Assembly: GCA_964412845.1 (NCBI GenBank)
Contig: CAYPQM010000003.1
Span: 1 to 64,000 of the forward strand
DNA length: 64,000 bases
Direction of reading: 5' to 3'
DNA from: JAWWPY01 sp964412845
GTDB taxonomy: Bacteria > Actinomycetota > Actinomycetes > Streptosporangiales > Streptosporangiaceae
Position numbers and translations under genes: made by a program. The notes under the pieces are model-generated. The model made no database searches, was not told the DNA's origin, and saw only the letters and a program-made list of their open reading frames with translations. The number at the start of each line of letters is the position of its first letter. Position 1 is the stretch's first letter. Of this stretch, positions 8,480-16,605 are shown piece by piece.

Positions 8480-9489
8480 TGCGCTACCGGCGGTTCGGGA
8501 CCAGCGGGCTGCGCGTGTCCGAACTCTTCCTCGGCGCCATGACCTTCGGTGAGCAGGGCGGTGTGGGCGCGCCCCGGGCGGAGTGCCGCCGGATAGTCGA
8601 CGCCTACGCGGACGCGGGCGGCAACGTCATCGACACGGCCATCAACTACCGCAACGGGGCCAGCGAGGAGATCCTCGGCGAGCTACTCACCGGTCGCCGG
8701 GACCGGTTCGTGCTCGCCACCAAGTACACGGTGTCACGCGACCGGGACGACCCGAACGCCGCGGGCAACCACCGCAAGAACCTGCGGCTGTCCCTGGAGA
8801 CCAGCCTGCGGCGGCTGCGCACCGACTACATCGACGTCTACTGGGTGCACATGTGGGACCGCGACACCCCGGTCGAGGAGACCATGCGCGCCCTCGACGA
8901 CGAGGTGCGGGCGGGCCGGATCCTGTACGTGGGCATCTCGGACAGTCCCGGCTGGCTGGTCGCCCGGGCGAACACGCTGGCCGAGTGGCATGACTGGACC
9001 GCGTTCACCGGCCTGCAAGTGCCCTACAGCCTGCTGCAGCGGGACATCGAACGGGAACTGCTCCCGATGGCCGGGGCGTTCGGGATGAGCGTCGCCGCGT
9101 GGAGCCCGCTGGCCGGCGGGATCCTGTCGGGCAAGTTCAGCCGGCCGGACGGACCGGAGCCTGGTACCCGCATCGACCCGGCCACGATCACCGAGCACCA
9201 GCGCACGGTCGCCGCGACGCTGCAGTCCGTCGCCGATGACCTCGGCGCGACGCCCTCCCAGGTCGCCATCGCCTGGACCAGGACGCGATCGCCCGCGATC
9301 CATCCCATTATCGGGGCGCGCCGTCTCGATCAGGTGCTGGATAACCTCGGCGCCACGGACGTCGTGCTGCCCGGCGACGCCGCCGCCCGGCTGGCCGCAG
9401 CGACCGAGTTCGACCTCGGTTTCCCGGCCACGTTCATCCGCGACACCAGTTCCTGGGTGTTCGGCGCCGCCGCGGTTCCCCGCGACTGA
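8479..9489 (+). CDS. Aldo/keto reductase
   Basis: A 336-residue NADPH-dependent oxidoreductase with a TIM-barrel fold. ATG 8479 begins the family N-terminus MRYRRFGTSGLRVSELFLGA. The catalytic tetrad is visible: Asp and Tyr in VIDTAINYRNG, Lys in LATKYTVS and His in VYWVHMWD. The cofactor region near the C-terminus (ATPSQVAIAWT, PIIGARRLDQV) is intact. An in-frame TTG at 8422 would extend the protein but lies inside the predicted promoter, so it is rejected. The gene is divergent from, and probably repressed by, the adjacent TetR. The substrate is unknown. Confidence 0.87.
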   Translation: MRYRRFGTSGLRVSELFLGAMTFGEQGGVGAPRAECRRIVDAYADAGGNVIDTAINYRNGASEEILGELLTGRRDRFVLATKYTVSRDRDDPNAAGNHRKNLRLSLETSLRRLRTDYIDVYWVHMWDRDTPVEETMRALDDEVRAGRILYVGISDSPGWLVARANTLAEWHDWTAFTGLQVPYSLLQRDIERELLPMAGAFGMSVAAWSPLAGGILSGKFSRPDGPEPGTRIDPATITEHQRTVAATLQSVADDLGATPSQVAIAWTRTRSPAIHPIIGARRLDQVLDNLGATDVVLPGDAAARLAAATEFDLGFPATFIRDTSSWVFGAAAVPRD

Positions 9490-9616
9490 GCAGGCCCAAG
9501 CCGGCCAGGTCGGCCCAGGCCGGCCGCCCGTCCTAGGCCGGCGGGCCCCATGCCCCAGCGCGCTCGCCGGTCACATCCGGAGGCGCCTCGGGCCGGAAGC
9601 CCGCCCGGCCGGGAAG

Positions 9617-11173
9617 CTAGCCCTCGGCCCCATCCGCCGCGGGGTCGGTGGGCACGGCCACGCCGCGGCCGGTGAGATCGAGGCGGGTCTTCCGGCCCAT
9701 CCGCCAGAACAAGACGCCAATACCGATGAACACCAGCACCGGGGCCAGTTCGGTGGCCAGGTAGGTCATGCCCTCCGAGGCTGACCAGCCAGCGGGCCGG
9801 AAATCGCCGCCAAACCACGAGATCCCCGCACCGGGAGCCACCAGCTGGACAACGGTCACCGCCAGCAGGACCATCAGCACGACGGTCAGGATCCGGTAGG
9901 CCGGCATCCGGTAAGGCCGGGGCGTGTCCGGATGGCTGCGGCGCAGCTTCCACAGCGCCGGGTAGATGAACAGGTAGCTGATCAGCGTGGTCGAGATGGT
10001 CACCCCGAGCACCGCTCCGAAGAACTTCGCCGCGTTGCCATGGGTGATCTGGTGCGCTAGCACGAGCACGATCGTGGCGACGATCCCGCTGAAGATGTTG
10101 ACCCGCACCGGCGTGCCGTACCGGGCGCTGATCACCCCGAGGAACCGGGGGGCGGCACCGTCGTAGCCGGACACGGCGAGGGCGCGGTCGGAACCCATGA
10201 TCCAGGTCACGCCGGAGGTCAGTACGCACGCGATGAAGAGGATGGCCGACAGGTCGCCGAGCACCAGCCCGGCCCCGGTGAGGACGGGCGCCCCGGCCAC
10301 GACATGACCGCCGTAGACGGTGAAGACCATTTGGATGGCATCGACGAAGCCACCGAAGTTGGTCACCTGGCTGATGGGCAGGACAACCAGGATGCCGAGG
10401 ATAGGCAGGGCATAGAGGACGAAGCTGAGCACCGCTGAGCGGGCGATCCCGAAGGGCACATCGCGCTTCGGGTTGACCATCTCTTCCCCGGCGCTGCTCG
10501 GCAGCTCGAAGCCGACGTAGTTGAACAGCAACAGCCCGACCAGCGCGACGAACCCGCTTTCCGAGGGCTTGAAGCCGCCGCCACTCAGCCCGTGCGCGCC
10601 GTGCTTGGCGGCGAAGATGACGACCGAGATGGTGAACAGCCCCAGCAGCAGGAAGCGGGCGAATGCACCGACCGTCGGCAGCCACTTGCCGACGCGGAAG
10701 GACAGGATGGCCGCGAGAATCGACACCCAGACGAACGCGATGGTGATGATGAAAAACCATGGCGTGGAGTAACTCTGGCCGTGGTTGAAGAAAACCTGGA
10801 TGGCGGTGATCGCCGAAAACGCCAGTGTCCCGCCGATCCACACCGGGTTCGTCACCCAGTAGAGGAAGTTGTTGACCGCGCCCGCGAGGTGCCCGAAGGC
10901 CAGGCGGGTCCACAGATACGGACCCCCCTCCTGGGGAAATGCTGTGCCGAGCTCAGCGAACAACAGGGCCTGGGGAACAAAGAAAGTCAGCGCGAACACG
11001 ATCATCCAGGTGAATGCCTCGCCCCCGCTCGACGCGACGGATGCGATCGTGTCGACGCCAACGATCGTGCAGACCAGGAAGAACAGGATGTCGAAACGGC
11101 CGAAGTGGCGCTGCAGCTTCTGGCGTTCCTCCGCTGCGGCAGTGGTGATCGGCGGATCGAGGATCGCGGTCAT
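9617..11173 (-). CDS. APC superfamily amino-acid permease
   Basis: A 518-residue membrane transporter of the amino acid/polyamine/organocation superfamily with about 12 hydrophobic segments. The conserved first-helix unwinding region (FFLVCTIVGVDTIASVASSG) and GEEMVNPKRDVPFG, typical of the family, are present. ATG 11173 is chosen over the upstream in-frame start at 11230 because GGAGGACGG precedes it. The substrate cannot be assigned; the sequence is closest in style to glutamate/GABA or neutral amino-acid permeases. It stands alone, with 127 bp of GGCCGG-rich spacer separating it from the convergent reductase. Confidence 0.85.
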   Translation of the reverse strand: MTAILDPPITTAAAEERQKLQRHFGRFDILFFLVCTIVGVDTIASVASSGGEAFTWMIVFALTFFVPQALLFAELGTAFPQEGGPYLWTRLAFGHLAGAVNNFLYWVTNPVWIGGTLAFSAITAIQVFFNHGQSYSTPWFFIITIAFVWVSILAAILSFRVGKWLPTVGAFARFLLLGLFTISVVIFAAKHGAHGLSGGGFKPSESGFVALVGLLLFNYVGFELPSSAGEEMVNPKRDVPFGIARSAVLSFVLYALPILGILVVLPISQVTNFGGFVDAIQMVFTVYGGHVVAGAPVLTGAGLVLGDLSAILFIACVLTSGVTWIMGSDRALAVSGYDGAAPRFLGVISARYGTPVRVNIFSGIVATIVLVLAHQITHGNAAKFFGAVLGVTISTTLISYLFIYPALWKLRRSHPDTPRPYRMPAYRILTVVLMVLLAVTVVQLVAPGAGISWFGGDFRPAGWSASEGMTYLATELAPVLVFIGIGVLFWRMGRKTRLDLTGRGVAVPTDPAADGAEG

Positions 11174-11352
11174 GGGCCGTCCTCCGTCATGGGGGGCTAC
11201 CAGCACGATCTTGGCCAGTCCGTAATACACCGAGATGTCCGGAGGATTACCGCTCCATGAACCGCAAGGACAGCACGGTAACGAGGGGAAATCCCGCGCC
11301 GGTGACGCAGGCTGTCAGAACAGCAGCCTGCCTGGCGGACCGGTGACCGCGA

Positions 11353-11907
11353 TCACAGCGTCACGGGGTTCCCGCCACGAATATTGATCTTGGCCCAGCG
11401 CTCATGGTCTTTCCACTGGCCATCGATGAAGATGAAGTCAGGGGACAGCCCTTCACGGCGGAATCCCGCTTTCTGCACCAGCCTCAGCGAAGCCCGGTTG
11501 CCGGGCTGAATGTCTGCCTCAAGGCGATGCAGCCCCAATTCATCGAAGGCGATCCGGGTGACCTCGTCCAGGCCTTCGGTCATGAAACCCTGTCCGGCGC
11601 TCGGCAGGAAGGCGCCGTAGCCCAGGAGGCCACGCTGATAAGGGCCAAGCACGACTTCATTAAGGTTTATGAACCCCGCGATGGCGTCGGTCTCACGCAC
11701 CCGGACCAGGAATCCCTCGGCATTTTCCCGATGGGACTTCATCAAGTATTTCCGGAACTCGGCGGCCGTCGTGGGCGCAAGTATCCAAGGGCGATGGAAC
11801 TCGATGCTGAGTCTCGCCAGCCGGATGAATTCCCGCTCATCCGCAGCCGCAACGCGCCGGACATCGACTCGTCGGGCGACGACGACTAAATCGTCTCTCA
11901 GCCTCAC
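11353..11907 (-). CDS. GNAT family N-acetyltransferase (RimJ/RimL type)
   Basis: A 184-residue acetyl-CoA-dependent N-acetyltransferase. The core elements are present: GFINLNEVVLGPYQRGLLGY (beta-strands), the acetyl-CoA loop region PSAGQGFMTEGLDEVTRIAF, and LHRLEADIQPGNRASLRLVQ, which is typical of RimJ/RimL-like enzymes. Its GC content looks lower than that of its neighbours. It is codirectional with and downstream of ssrA, but the repeat array at 11988-12219 probably insulates it. The acceptor substrate is unknown. Confidence 0.85.
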   Translation of the reverse strand: MRLRDDLVVVARRVDVRRVAAADEREFIRLARLSIEFHRPWILAPTTAAEFRKYLMKSHRENAEGFLVRVRETDAIAGFINLNEVVLGPYQRGLLGYGAFLPSAGQGFMTEGLDEVTRIAFDELGLHRLEADIQPGNRASLRLVQKAGFRREGLSPDFIFIDGQWKDHERWAKINIRGGNPVTL

Positions 11908-11987
11908 GGTGCGACTGTACTACCACCGGCATCCAGGGTGCCAGGCGCCGCCGGAAGACCCGGTTCCCCGGCAGAGTTCCACCGGGC

Positions 11988-12219
11988 CGGGGGTTCCAGG
12001 GAGTCGCCCCCCTGGAATGTACGACGGGACGACCCGGTGCGTGAGCGCAGGGGTCGCCAGAGCGACGGGGGTTCCAGGGGGTCGCCCCCTGGGATAAATG
12101 ACAAGACGACCCCGGTGCGTGAGCACAGGGGTCGCCAGAGCGACGGGGGTTCCAGGGGGTCGCCCCCTGGGATAAATGACAAGACGACCCCGGTGCGCAA
12201 GCACAGGGGTCGCCAGAGT
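11988..12219 (-). repeat. Three tandem 78-bp repeats, each with two hairpins (terminator array)
   Basis: The element gttccagg recurs at 11993, 12071 and 12149, an exact 78-bp period. In ssrA orientation each unit contains CGACCCC-T-GTGC/GCAC-C-GGGGTCG with a 4-nt loop, followed by the T-rich tract TCTTGTCATTTAT and then CCAGGGGG-CGA-CCCCCTGG. This is a hairpin-plus-U-tract layout repeated three times directly after the tmRNA 3' end. The copies differ mainly in the loops. A frame open through it (11904-12257) has the same period and is not a gene. Confidence 0.75.
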
Positions 12220-12221
12220 CT

Positions 12222-12592
12222 TGTGGAGGTGGCGGGAATCGAACCCGCGTCCTTCAATACATCACCAGGGCTTCTCCGAGCGCAGCCTGCTTCGCTTTTC
12301 TCAGCCCCGGCGGTCCTGCAGGCCAGCCGCCGACGGGCTCAGTCGCTGTTAGATGTCCCGCTCAGTCCCGCGACCGATCTAAGCGGTGGATCCTCCTTGC
12401 TGATGCCAGACACCGGGCCGGAGGCTCTCCCGGGCTGACAAATCTCTAACTCGCGTCAGGCCGCGAGGGCGAGATTAGTGCGCGTAACATTGGCACTTAT
12501 TGGTTTGCGGTCACAGTATTAACGAGGTTATGTCCGCCGTCCTCGGCTCGCTTCCCCTGGCTCAACCATCGAAGTCGAAGCCAGTCACCCCC
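12222..12592 (-). ncRNA. ssrA: Transfer-messenger RNA (tmRNA)
   Basis: This RNA rescues stalled ribosomes together with SmpB. The 5' end GGGGGTGACTGG (from 12592) pairs with CACCTCC at the 3' end to form the acceptor stem (GGGGGTG with CACCTCC, including one G-U). The 3' T-arm GGACGCGGGTTCGATTCCCG is canonical. The tag reading frame GCC AAT GTT ACG CGC ACT AAT CTC GCC CTC GCG GCC TGA encodes ANVTRTNLALAA and ends in the expected LAA. CCA is not encoded, so it would be added after transcription. smpB lies about 2.5 kb upstream on the same strand. Confidence 0.95.
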
Positions 12593-12710
12593 TATTGAGT
12601 TGTCCAGCGGCCTGCCGCGGCGACGCGGAGTCCACCACAGCAGACGCTACCTTGCTGAACGCCCGCCAGCCAACTGGGATTCCCTGGCCTGGGTGTCACC
12701 GGACACACAG

Positions 12711-12812
12711 GATGCCCGACGGCAACCCGCGATGCGGGCCCCATCGGGCATCCCCGGTGGTGATGAGATACCCCCGTGGACACTGGCGGTGGCCGAAGTG
12801 CGCCCACGGGGG
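12711..12812. other. Two intergenic inverted repeats
   Basis: GATGCCCGA (12711-12719) pairs with TCGGGCATC (12744-12752) and encloses the smaller hairpin CCCGC-GAT-GCGGG. CCCCCGTGG (12771-12779) pairs with CCACGGGGG (12804-12812). They lie in the 445-bp gap between the pseudo-PBP 3' end and ssrA, where I see no gene. They could be part of a termination region or a structured RNA. Confidence 0.5.
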
Positions 12813-12846
12813 CTTGACCGGCAGGGTCGGGGCCGGCCATTGAAGG

Positions 12847-12875
12847 ACCGGGCCTCCCCCGAGATGAGGCCCGGT
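12847..12875 (-). terminator. Probable terminator of the smpB-PBP transcript
   Basis: A perfect 10-bp stem, ACCGGGCCTC and GAGGCCCGGT, with a 9-nt loop. On the minus strand it is followed by CCTTCAAT. It lies 163 bp beyond the PBP-like stop codon and ahead of ssrA. Confidence 0.5.
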
Positions 12876-13037
12876 TCTCATCACGGCGACTGGGGCCGCA
12901 ACCCCCCAAGCGACACTCAGTCACTTGGTAAGACGTCTTTCAGTAGACCGTAAGTTGCTTAGCGTTACCAAAATTCTGGTCAGTTTCCGGCTATGGAGTC
13001 GCCGGCTCCAGTCCTGCCGGGGCGGCCGTGGGCCTGG

Positions 13038-15077
13038 TCAGCCGGCCGGCAGGCCCGCGAGGAACGCAGCCCCGAGGGGAACTGCTGACGTCGACGGCGA
13101 CTTGGTGAGTTCCAGCACGGCGAACGCCACATCGCCCCGGTACCCGACGAACCAGCTCGCCCACAGATGCGATCCGGGGGTGACCGGGGCCGTGCCCACC
13201 TGCCCGTAGACCGGTGTCCCCGGGAGATCCGCCTGGTGCGCGGCACCGGAGGAAACCGCGGACCGCATCAGCGCGCGCAAGCTGGCCAGGGTCGGTTTGC
13301 TGGCCACGGCCCTGGGCGCCAGGCCGGGGTCCGCCGGGTCAGTGACCAGCATGGGCGGCCGCCGGATGCCTGAGTCGACTCCCGCCGCGATGAGCGCCAT
13401 GGTCAGCGGGCTCACCTGCACGCCTCCCTGGCCGATGGTGTCGGCGGCCAGGCCGGCGTCGCCGCCGGAGGAGACGCTCAGCGATCCCGGGAAGGCATCC
13501 AGTGGCAGCTTCCAGTGCGCGCCCAGGCCGAAGGCGGCGGCCGAAGCGGCCAGCTGACTCGGGTTGAGCCTGCGCGACAGCCCGGTGAACGCCGTGCCGC
13601 AGGCCTGCGCGAAATCCGTGCTGAACGAGGGCTGGCTGCCCAGCGTCGTCAAGGGGGGCACGTTGGTGAAGGTCTGACCGCCCACGCCGTTGCTGCTGGG
13701 GCACGGAATCGGCGAATTCACCTGCAGGCCGCCGGTCAACAGCGCGCCCGTGGAGACGATCGTGAAGGCCTGGCCCGGCTGATAGTGCCCATCCAGCGGA
13801 TCCACCCGCGGCGTGCCGGTCGTCGCATGATCGCCAGCAGCCAGGATGCGGCCCGTGGAGGACTGCACGGCGACGATCGCCGCGCCCGCCGCCTGGCCGT
13901 TGAGGGCATTCATCGCCGCGGTCTGGACCACCGACTCGATCGTGGTGCGCACCGCGGTCCCCGGAGGGGGGCGCCACTGGGCGAGCACCGCCACCTGATG
14001 GCCCGCCTTGTTCTCAGCGACCACTTTGATGGCCGGGGCGCCGGCCAGCCTGCGCTGGTACACCTGCTGCAGCCCGGACTCGCCTATCGTGCTGCCCGGA
14101 CGGTAGGCCACGCCCTGCTCGCGCAGCGCCATGGACGCCTCGGTGCCGACCGCTCCGGTGACGTCAGGCGCGATGCTGTCGAACAGCCGCTCACTGACCT
14201 TGTCGACCACGAGGCCTGGCACGTGGCCCAGCCCGGAGCTGACCTTCGCGTAGGACCCGGGATCAAGGGTGAGCAGCTTCAGCGCCGCCGACTGCGGCGC
14301 GGCCAGAATCACCCCGAGGACCTGGCTGTAGTCCAGCCCGGTCACCGCGCCGAACGCCCGGGCCGTGGCCACCGGGCTGGCCAGCTTGCCGGGCGTTACC
14401 TCGGCAACATAGGCCGGCGAGGAAACGCCGAGCGGCTTGCCTGCCGCGTCGAGCAGGGCGGCGCGCGCTGGCATCGAGGACACCACCGCGAGCCGCAGCC
14501 CAGGCCGCAGGCCGGGGTTGATGACGCTCGGGCTCCACACGACCTTCCAGTCCGCGCCGATCTTGCGCAGCTGGAACCGCCCCTGGTAGTTCCACGGCGC
14601 GCCGTCCTGGCCAAGATCCACCGAGGCGCCGAAGCGGGCGACGGCCCGGCCGTGGCCCTGCGTTATCTTGCCCATGGTCAGGTAGAACGCGGCGGCGCCC
14701 AGCCGCTGGTAGGCGGTGCGCAGGGCTATGGTCACGGTGGCCGGATCGCCGTCCGTCATCCCGGCCGCGACCCGGTACTGTCCCTGTCCCCAGGCCAGCA
14801 GGAAGGCTTGAACCGTCGGCTCGGCGGACGCGTCGCCGGACAGCCCGCTGACGAATCCGGCCGTGGCCGCGGCCACGACGATCACCGCGGCGACCAATTT
14901 CAGCCGCTTCAGCCGTGGTATGCGAGCGCGAAGGCCGCTCACCCGTATCCCCCCGGTGCCGCGCTTCAGCGGGGCCGGCCTGCCGACGGCGGGCCGCGGC
15001 GCGCGCTTGACTGCGACGAAAGGCGCGGTATGCCCGCGGGTGGCTGCGTGCGCCCCTCGCCTACGGTAGGAGGCCAT
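13038..15077 (-). CDS. Penicillin-binding-protein-like transpeptidase with degenerate active site
   Basis: A 679-residue membrane-anchored protein with the architecture of a class B PBP. It has a basic cytoplasmic tail, one TM helix (LKLVAAVIVVAAATAGFVSG), an NTF2-like MecA-N domain (PTVQAFLLAWGQGQYRVAAG onward), a dimerisation region and a C-terminal transpeptidase fold. All three catalytic motifs are altered. The SxxK site reads QAFT (PGQAFTIV, about residue 433), the SxN site reads ACG (QACGTAF, about 492) and the KTG site reads QVG (GQVGTAP, about 623). It should therefore lack acylation activity and may be a structural or regulatory pseudoenzyme. GAGGAGG precedes ATG 15077. It lies 14 bp downstream of smpB. 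Confidence 0.85.
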   Translation of the reverse strand: MASYRRRGAHAATRGHTAPFVAVKRAPRPAVGRPAPLKRGTGGIRVSGLRARIPRLKRLKLVAAVIVVAAATAGFVSGLSGDASAEPTVQAFLLAWGQGQYRVAAGMTDGDPATVTIALRTAYQRLGAAAFYLTMGKITQGHGRAVARFGASVDLGQDGAPWNYQGRFQLRKIGADWKVVWSPSVINPGLRPGLRLAVVSSMPARAALLDAAGKPLGVSSPAYVAEVTPGKLASPVATARAFGAVTGLDYSQVLGVILAAPQSAALKLLTLDPGSYAKVSSGLGHVPGLVVDKVSERLFDSIAPDVTGAVGTEASMALREQGVAYRPGSTIGESGLQQVYQRRLAGAPAIKVVAENKAGHQVAVLAQWRPPPGTAVRTTIESVVQTAAMNALNGQAAGAAIVAVQSSTGRILAAGDHATTGTPRVDPLDGHYQPGQAFTIVSTGALLTGGLQVNSPIPCPSSNGVGGQTFTNVPPLTTLGSQPSFSTDFAQACGTAFTGLSRRLNPSQLAASAAAFGLGAHWKLPLDAFPGSLSVSSGGDAGLAADTIGQGGVQVSPLTMALIAAGVDSGIRRPPMLVTDPADPGLAPRAVASKPTLASLRALMRSAVSSGAAHQADLPGTPVYGQVGTAPVTPGSHLWASWFVGYRGDVAFAVLELTKSPSTSAVPLGAAFLAGLPAG

Positions 15078-15091
15078 GTCCCGCCTCCTCG

Positions 15092-15610
15092 CTACCCGCG
15101 CCGCCTGAGGGCACGCTCTACCTCCCGGGCGGCGTCCCGCTGCGCCAGATCATGACGCTTGTCATAAGTCCGCTTGCCCCGGGCCAAGGCCAGCTCGACC
15201 TTGACCTTGCCGTCTTTAAAGTACAACTCCAGCGGCACCAGCGTCAGGCCCTGCTCCGCTATCTTGCTGGCGAGTCTGTCGATTTCCTTGCGGTGCAGCA
15301 GCATCTTGCGGGGCCTGCGGGGCTCGTGATTGGTCCACGTCCCCTCCGTGTACTGGGGTATATGCACGCCAAGCAGCCACATCTCGCCGTCTGTCAGCTG
15401 GCCGAATCCATCGGTGAGGGTAGCCCGCCCGGCACGCAGTGACTTCACCTCAGTCCCGGTGAGCACCAGCCCCGCCTCGACGACATCCTCGATGTGGTAA
15501 TCATGCCTGGCTCGCCGGTTCCGGGCGATGACCATGCGGTCCTGCCCTTTTGCCCCGGTCCTTTTGGCCCCGGTCCCTTTGGCCACCGTCCTGGGATGCG
15601 CGGGCGTCAC
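15092..15610 (-). CDS. smpB: SsrA-binding protein SmpB
   Basis: SmpB delivers tmRNA to stalled ribosomes. The family core is unmistakable: RRARHDYHIEDVVEAGLVLT, GTEVKSLRAGRATLTDGF and the C-terminal LALARGKRTYDKRHDLAQRD, including the tail that enters the mRNA channel. The GTG start at 15610 overlaps the ftsX stop as GTGA. This gives a 172-residue protein with an Ala/Lys/Gly-rich N-terminal extension; GTG 15586 is an alternative nearer the usual family start. ftsE-ftsX-smpB form one cluster, the normal actinobacterial arrangement. Confidence 0.95.
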   Translation of the reverse strand: MTPAHPRTVAKGTGAKRTGAKGQDRMVIARNRRARHDYHIEDVVEAGLVLTGTEVKSLRAGRATLTDGFGQLTDGEMWLLGVHIPQYTEGTWTNHEPRRPRKMLLHRKEIDRLASKIAEQGLTLVPLELYFKDGKVKVELALARGKRTYDKRHDLAQRDAAREVERALRRRG

Positions 15611-16524
15611 GCGCGCAGGTAACGCCTGAGCGTCAGGAACGACGTGGCGCCGCAGAGTGCTATCCCCATGACCATGGCCAGCACGATGACCTCGATCAGG
15701 TCGGCCAGACCGAGCTTCACGTTGTACGGGAAGTACTGCTGCAGCGTGTCGAGGCCCAGCGTCTTCACCGCGATGAGCAGTGCGGAGGCAATAAGCCAGC
15801 CGAACATGCCGGCGATCACCCCCTCCACGAGGAAGGGCAGCTGAACATAGAAGTTCGACGCGCCGACGAGGCGCATGATGCTCGTCTCACGGCGCCGGTT
15901 GAACGCCGACAGCCGGATCGTGTTGGCCACCAGCAGGATGGCCGCGATGACCAGGATGATCGCGACGATGATGACGGCGTTCCGCGCCCCGTCCAGCAGC
16001 TTGTAGAAGTTGGACAGGATCGACTGGACGTTCACGATGTTGTCGACCCCGGGCCTGCCTTCCACCGTGCCCGCCACCACGCCGAAGTCAGCCTGGGCGT
16101 TGCGCAGCCGCACCTGGTAGGAGTCGGGAATCTCGCCCTGGGTCACCAGGCTCGCGAACGACTTGTCCTGCGCGAATTCCTGCCGGAAGTGCTGGTAAGC
16201 CTGCCCCTGCGACTCGTAGAAGACCCGCTCGACGCCCTGGGACTTCAGGGCGGTCAGGTCCTTCACGATCTGCTGCTTCTCCGCGGCCGTGGCCGGGCCG
16301 TTCCGCTGGCACTGCGGGCTCACGCTGGTCGCGGTGCACAGGTAGATGGACAGCTGGACCCGGCCCTGCCAGTACGTTCTCGTCTGGTCGACCTGTTTGA
16401 CGAACAGCAGGCCGGTGCCGAGCAGCGAGAGGCTGATGGCGACGACCACGATCAGCGCAACCGTCATCGTCAGGTTGCGCCGCAGGCCGGTCCAGACCTC
16501 TTGAAAGACGAACTGTGCACGCAT
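15607..16524 (-). CDS. ftsX: Cell division protein FtsX
   Basis: A 305-residue permease-like subunit of the FtsEX complex, which links cytoplasmic ATP hydrolysis to activation of peptidoglycan hydrolases during division. It has one N-terminal TM (LTMTVALIVVVAISLSLLGT), a large extracellular domain with two cysteines (YLCTATSVSPQCQRNG), and three C-terminal TMs. The conserved IRLSAFNRRRETSIMRLVGA lies between the TMs. It is 81 bp downstream of ftsE and overlaps smpB by 4 bp. Confidence 0.95.
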   Translation of the reverse strand: MRAQFVFQEVWTGLRRNLTMTVALIVVVAISLSLLGTGLLFVKQVDQTRTYWQGRVQLSIYLCTATSVSPQCQRNGPATAAEKQQIVKDLTALKSQGVERVFYESQGQAYQHFRQEFAQDKSFASLVTQGEIPDSYQVRLRNAQADFGVVAGTVEGRPGVDNIVNVQSILSNFYKLLDGARNAVIIVAIILVIAAILLVANTIRLSAFNRRRETSIMRLVGASNFYVQLPFLVEGVIAGMFGWLIASALLIAVKTLGLDTLQQYFPYNVKLGLADLIEVIVLAMVMGIALCGATSFLTLRRYLRA

Positions 16525-16605
16525 GGTCGCTGATCCCTCGGTGATCCTCGGTATCGAGTACCGTCCAAGCCCCCGCCAGCGGGCGATGTCCGCCCGCCGG
16601 CCTGG

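Noticed and set aside
11988..12219. CRISPR array
   Set aside because: The units are contiguous 78-bp direct repeats without variable spacers, and no cas gene is present.
11904..12257. 117-residue frame across the region after ssrA
   Set aside because: The peptide repeats with the same 78-bp period as the DNA and follows the terminator-like array; it is not a protein gene.
12225..12260. tRNA gene on the minus strand
   Set aside because: The T-arm-like sequence belongs to the 3' end of tmRNA; its acceptor pairs with the 5' end at 12592 and a tag ORF lies between.
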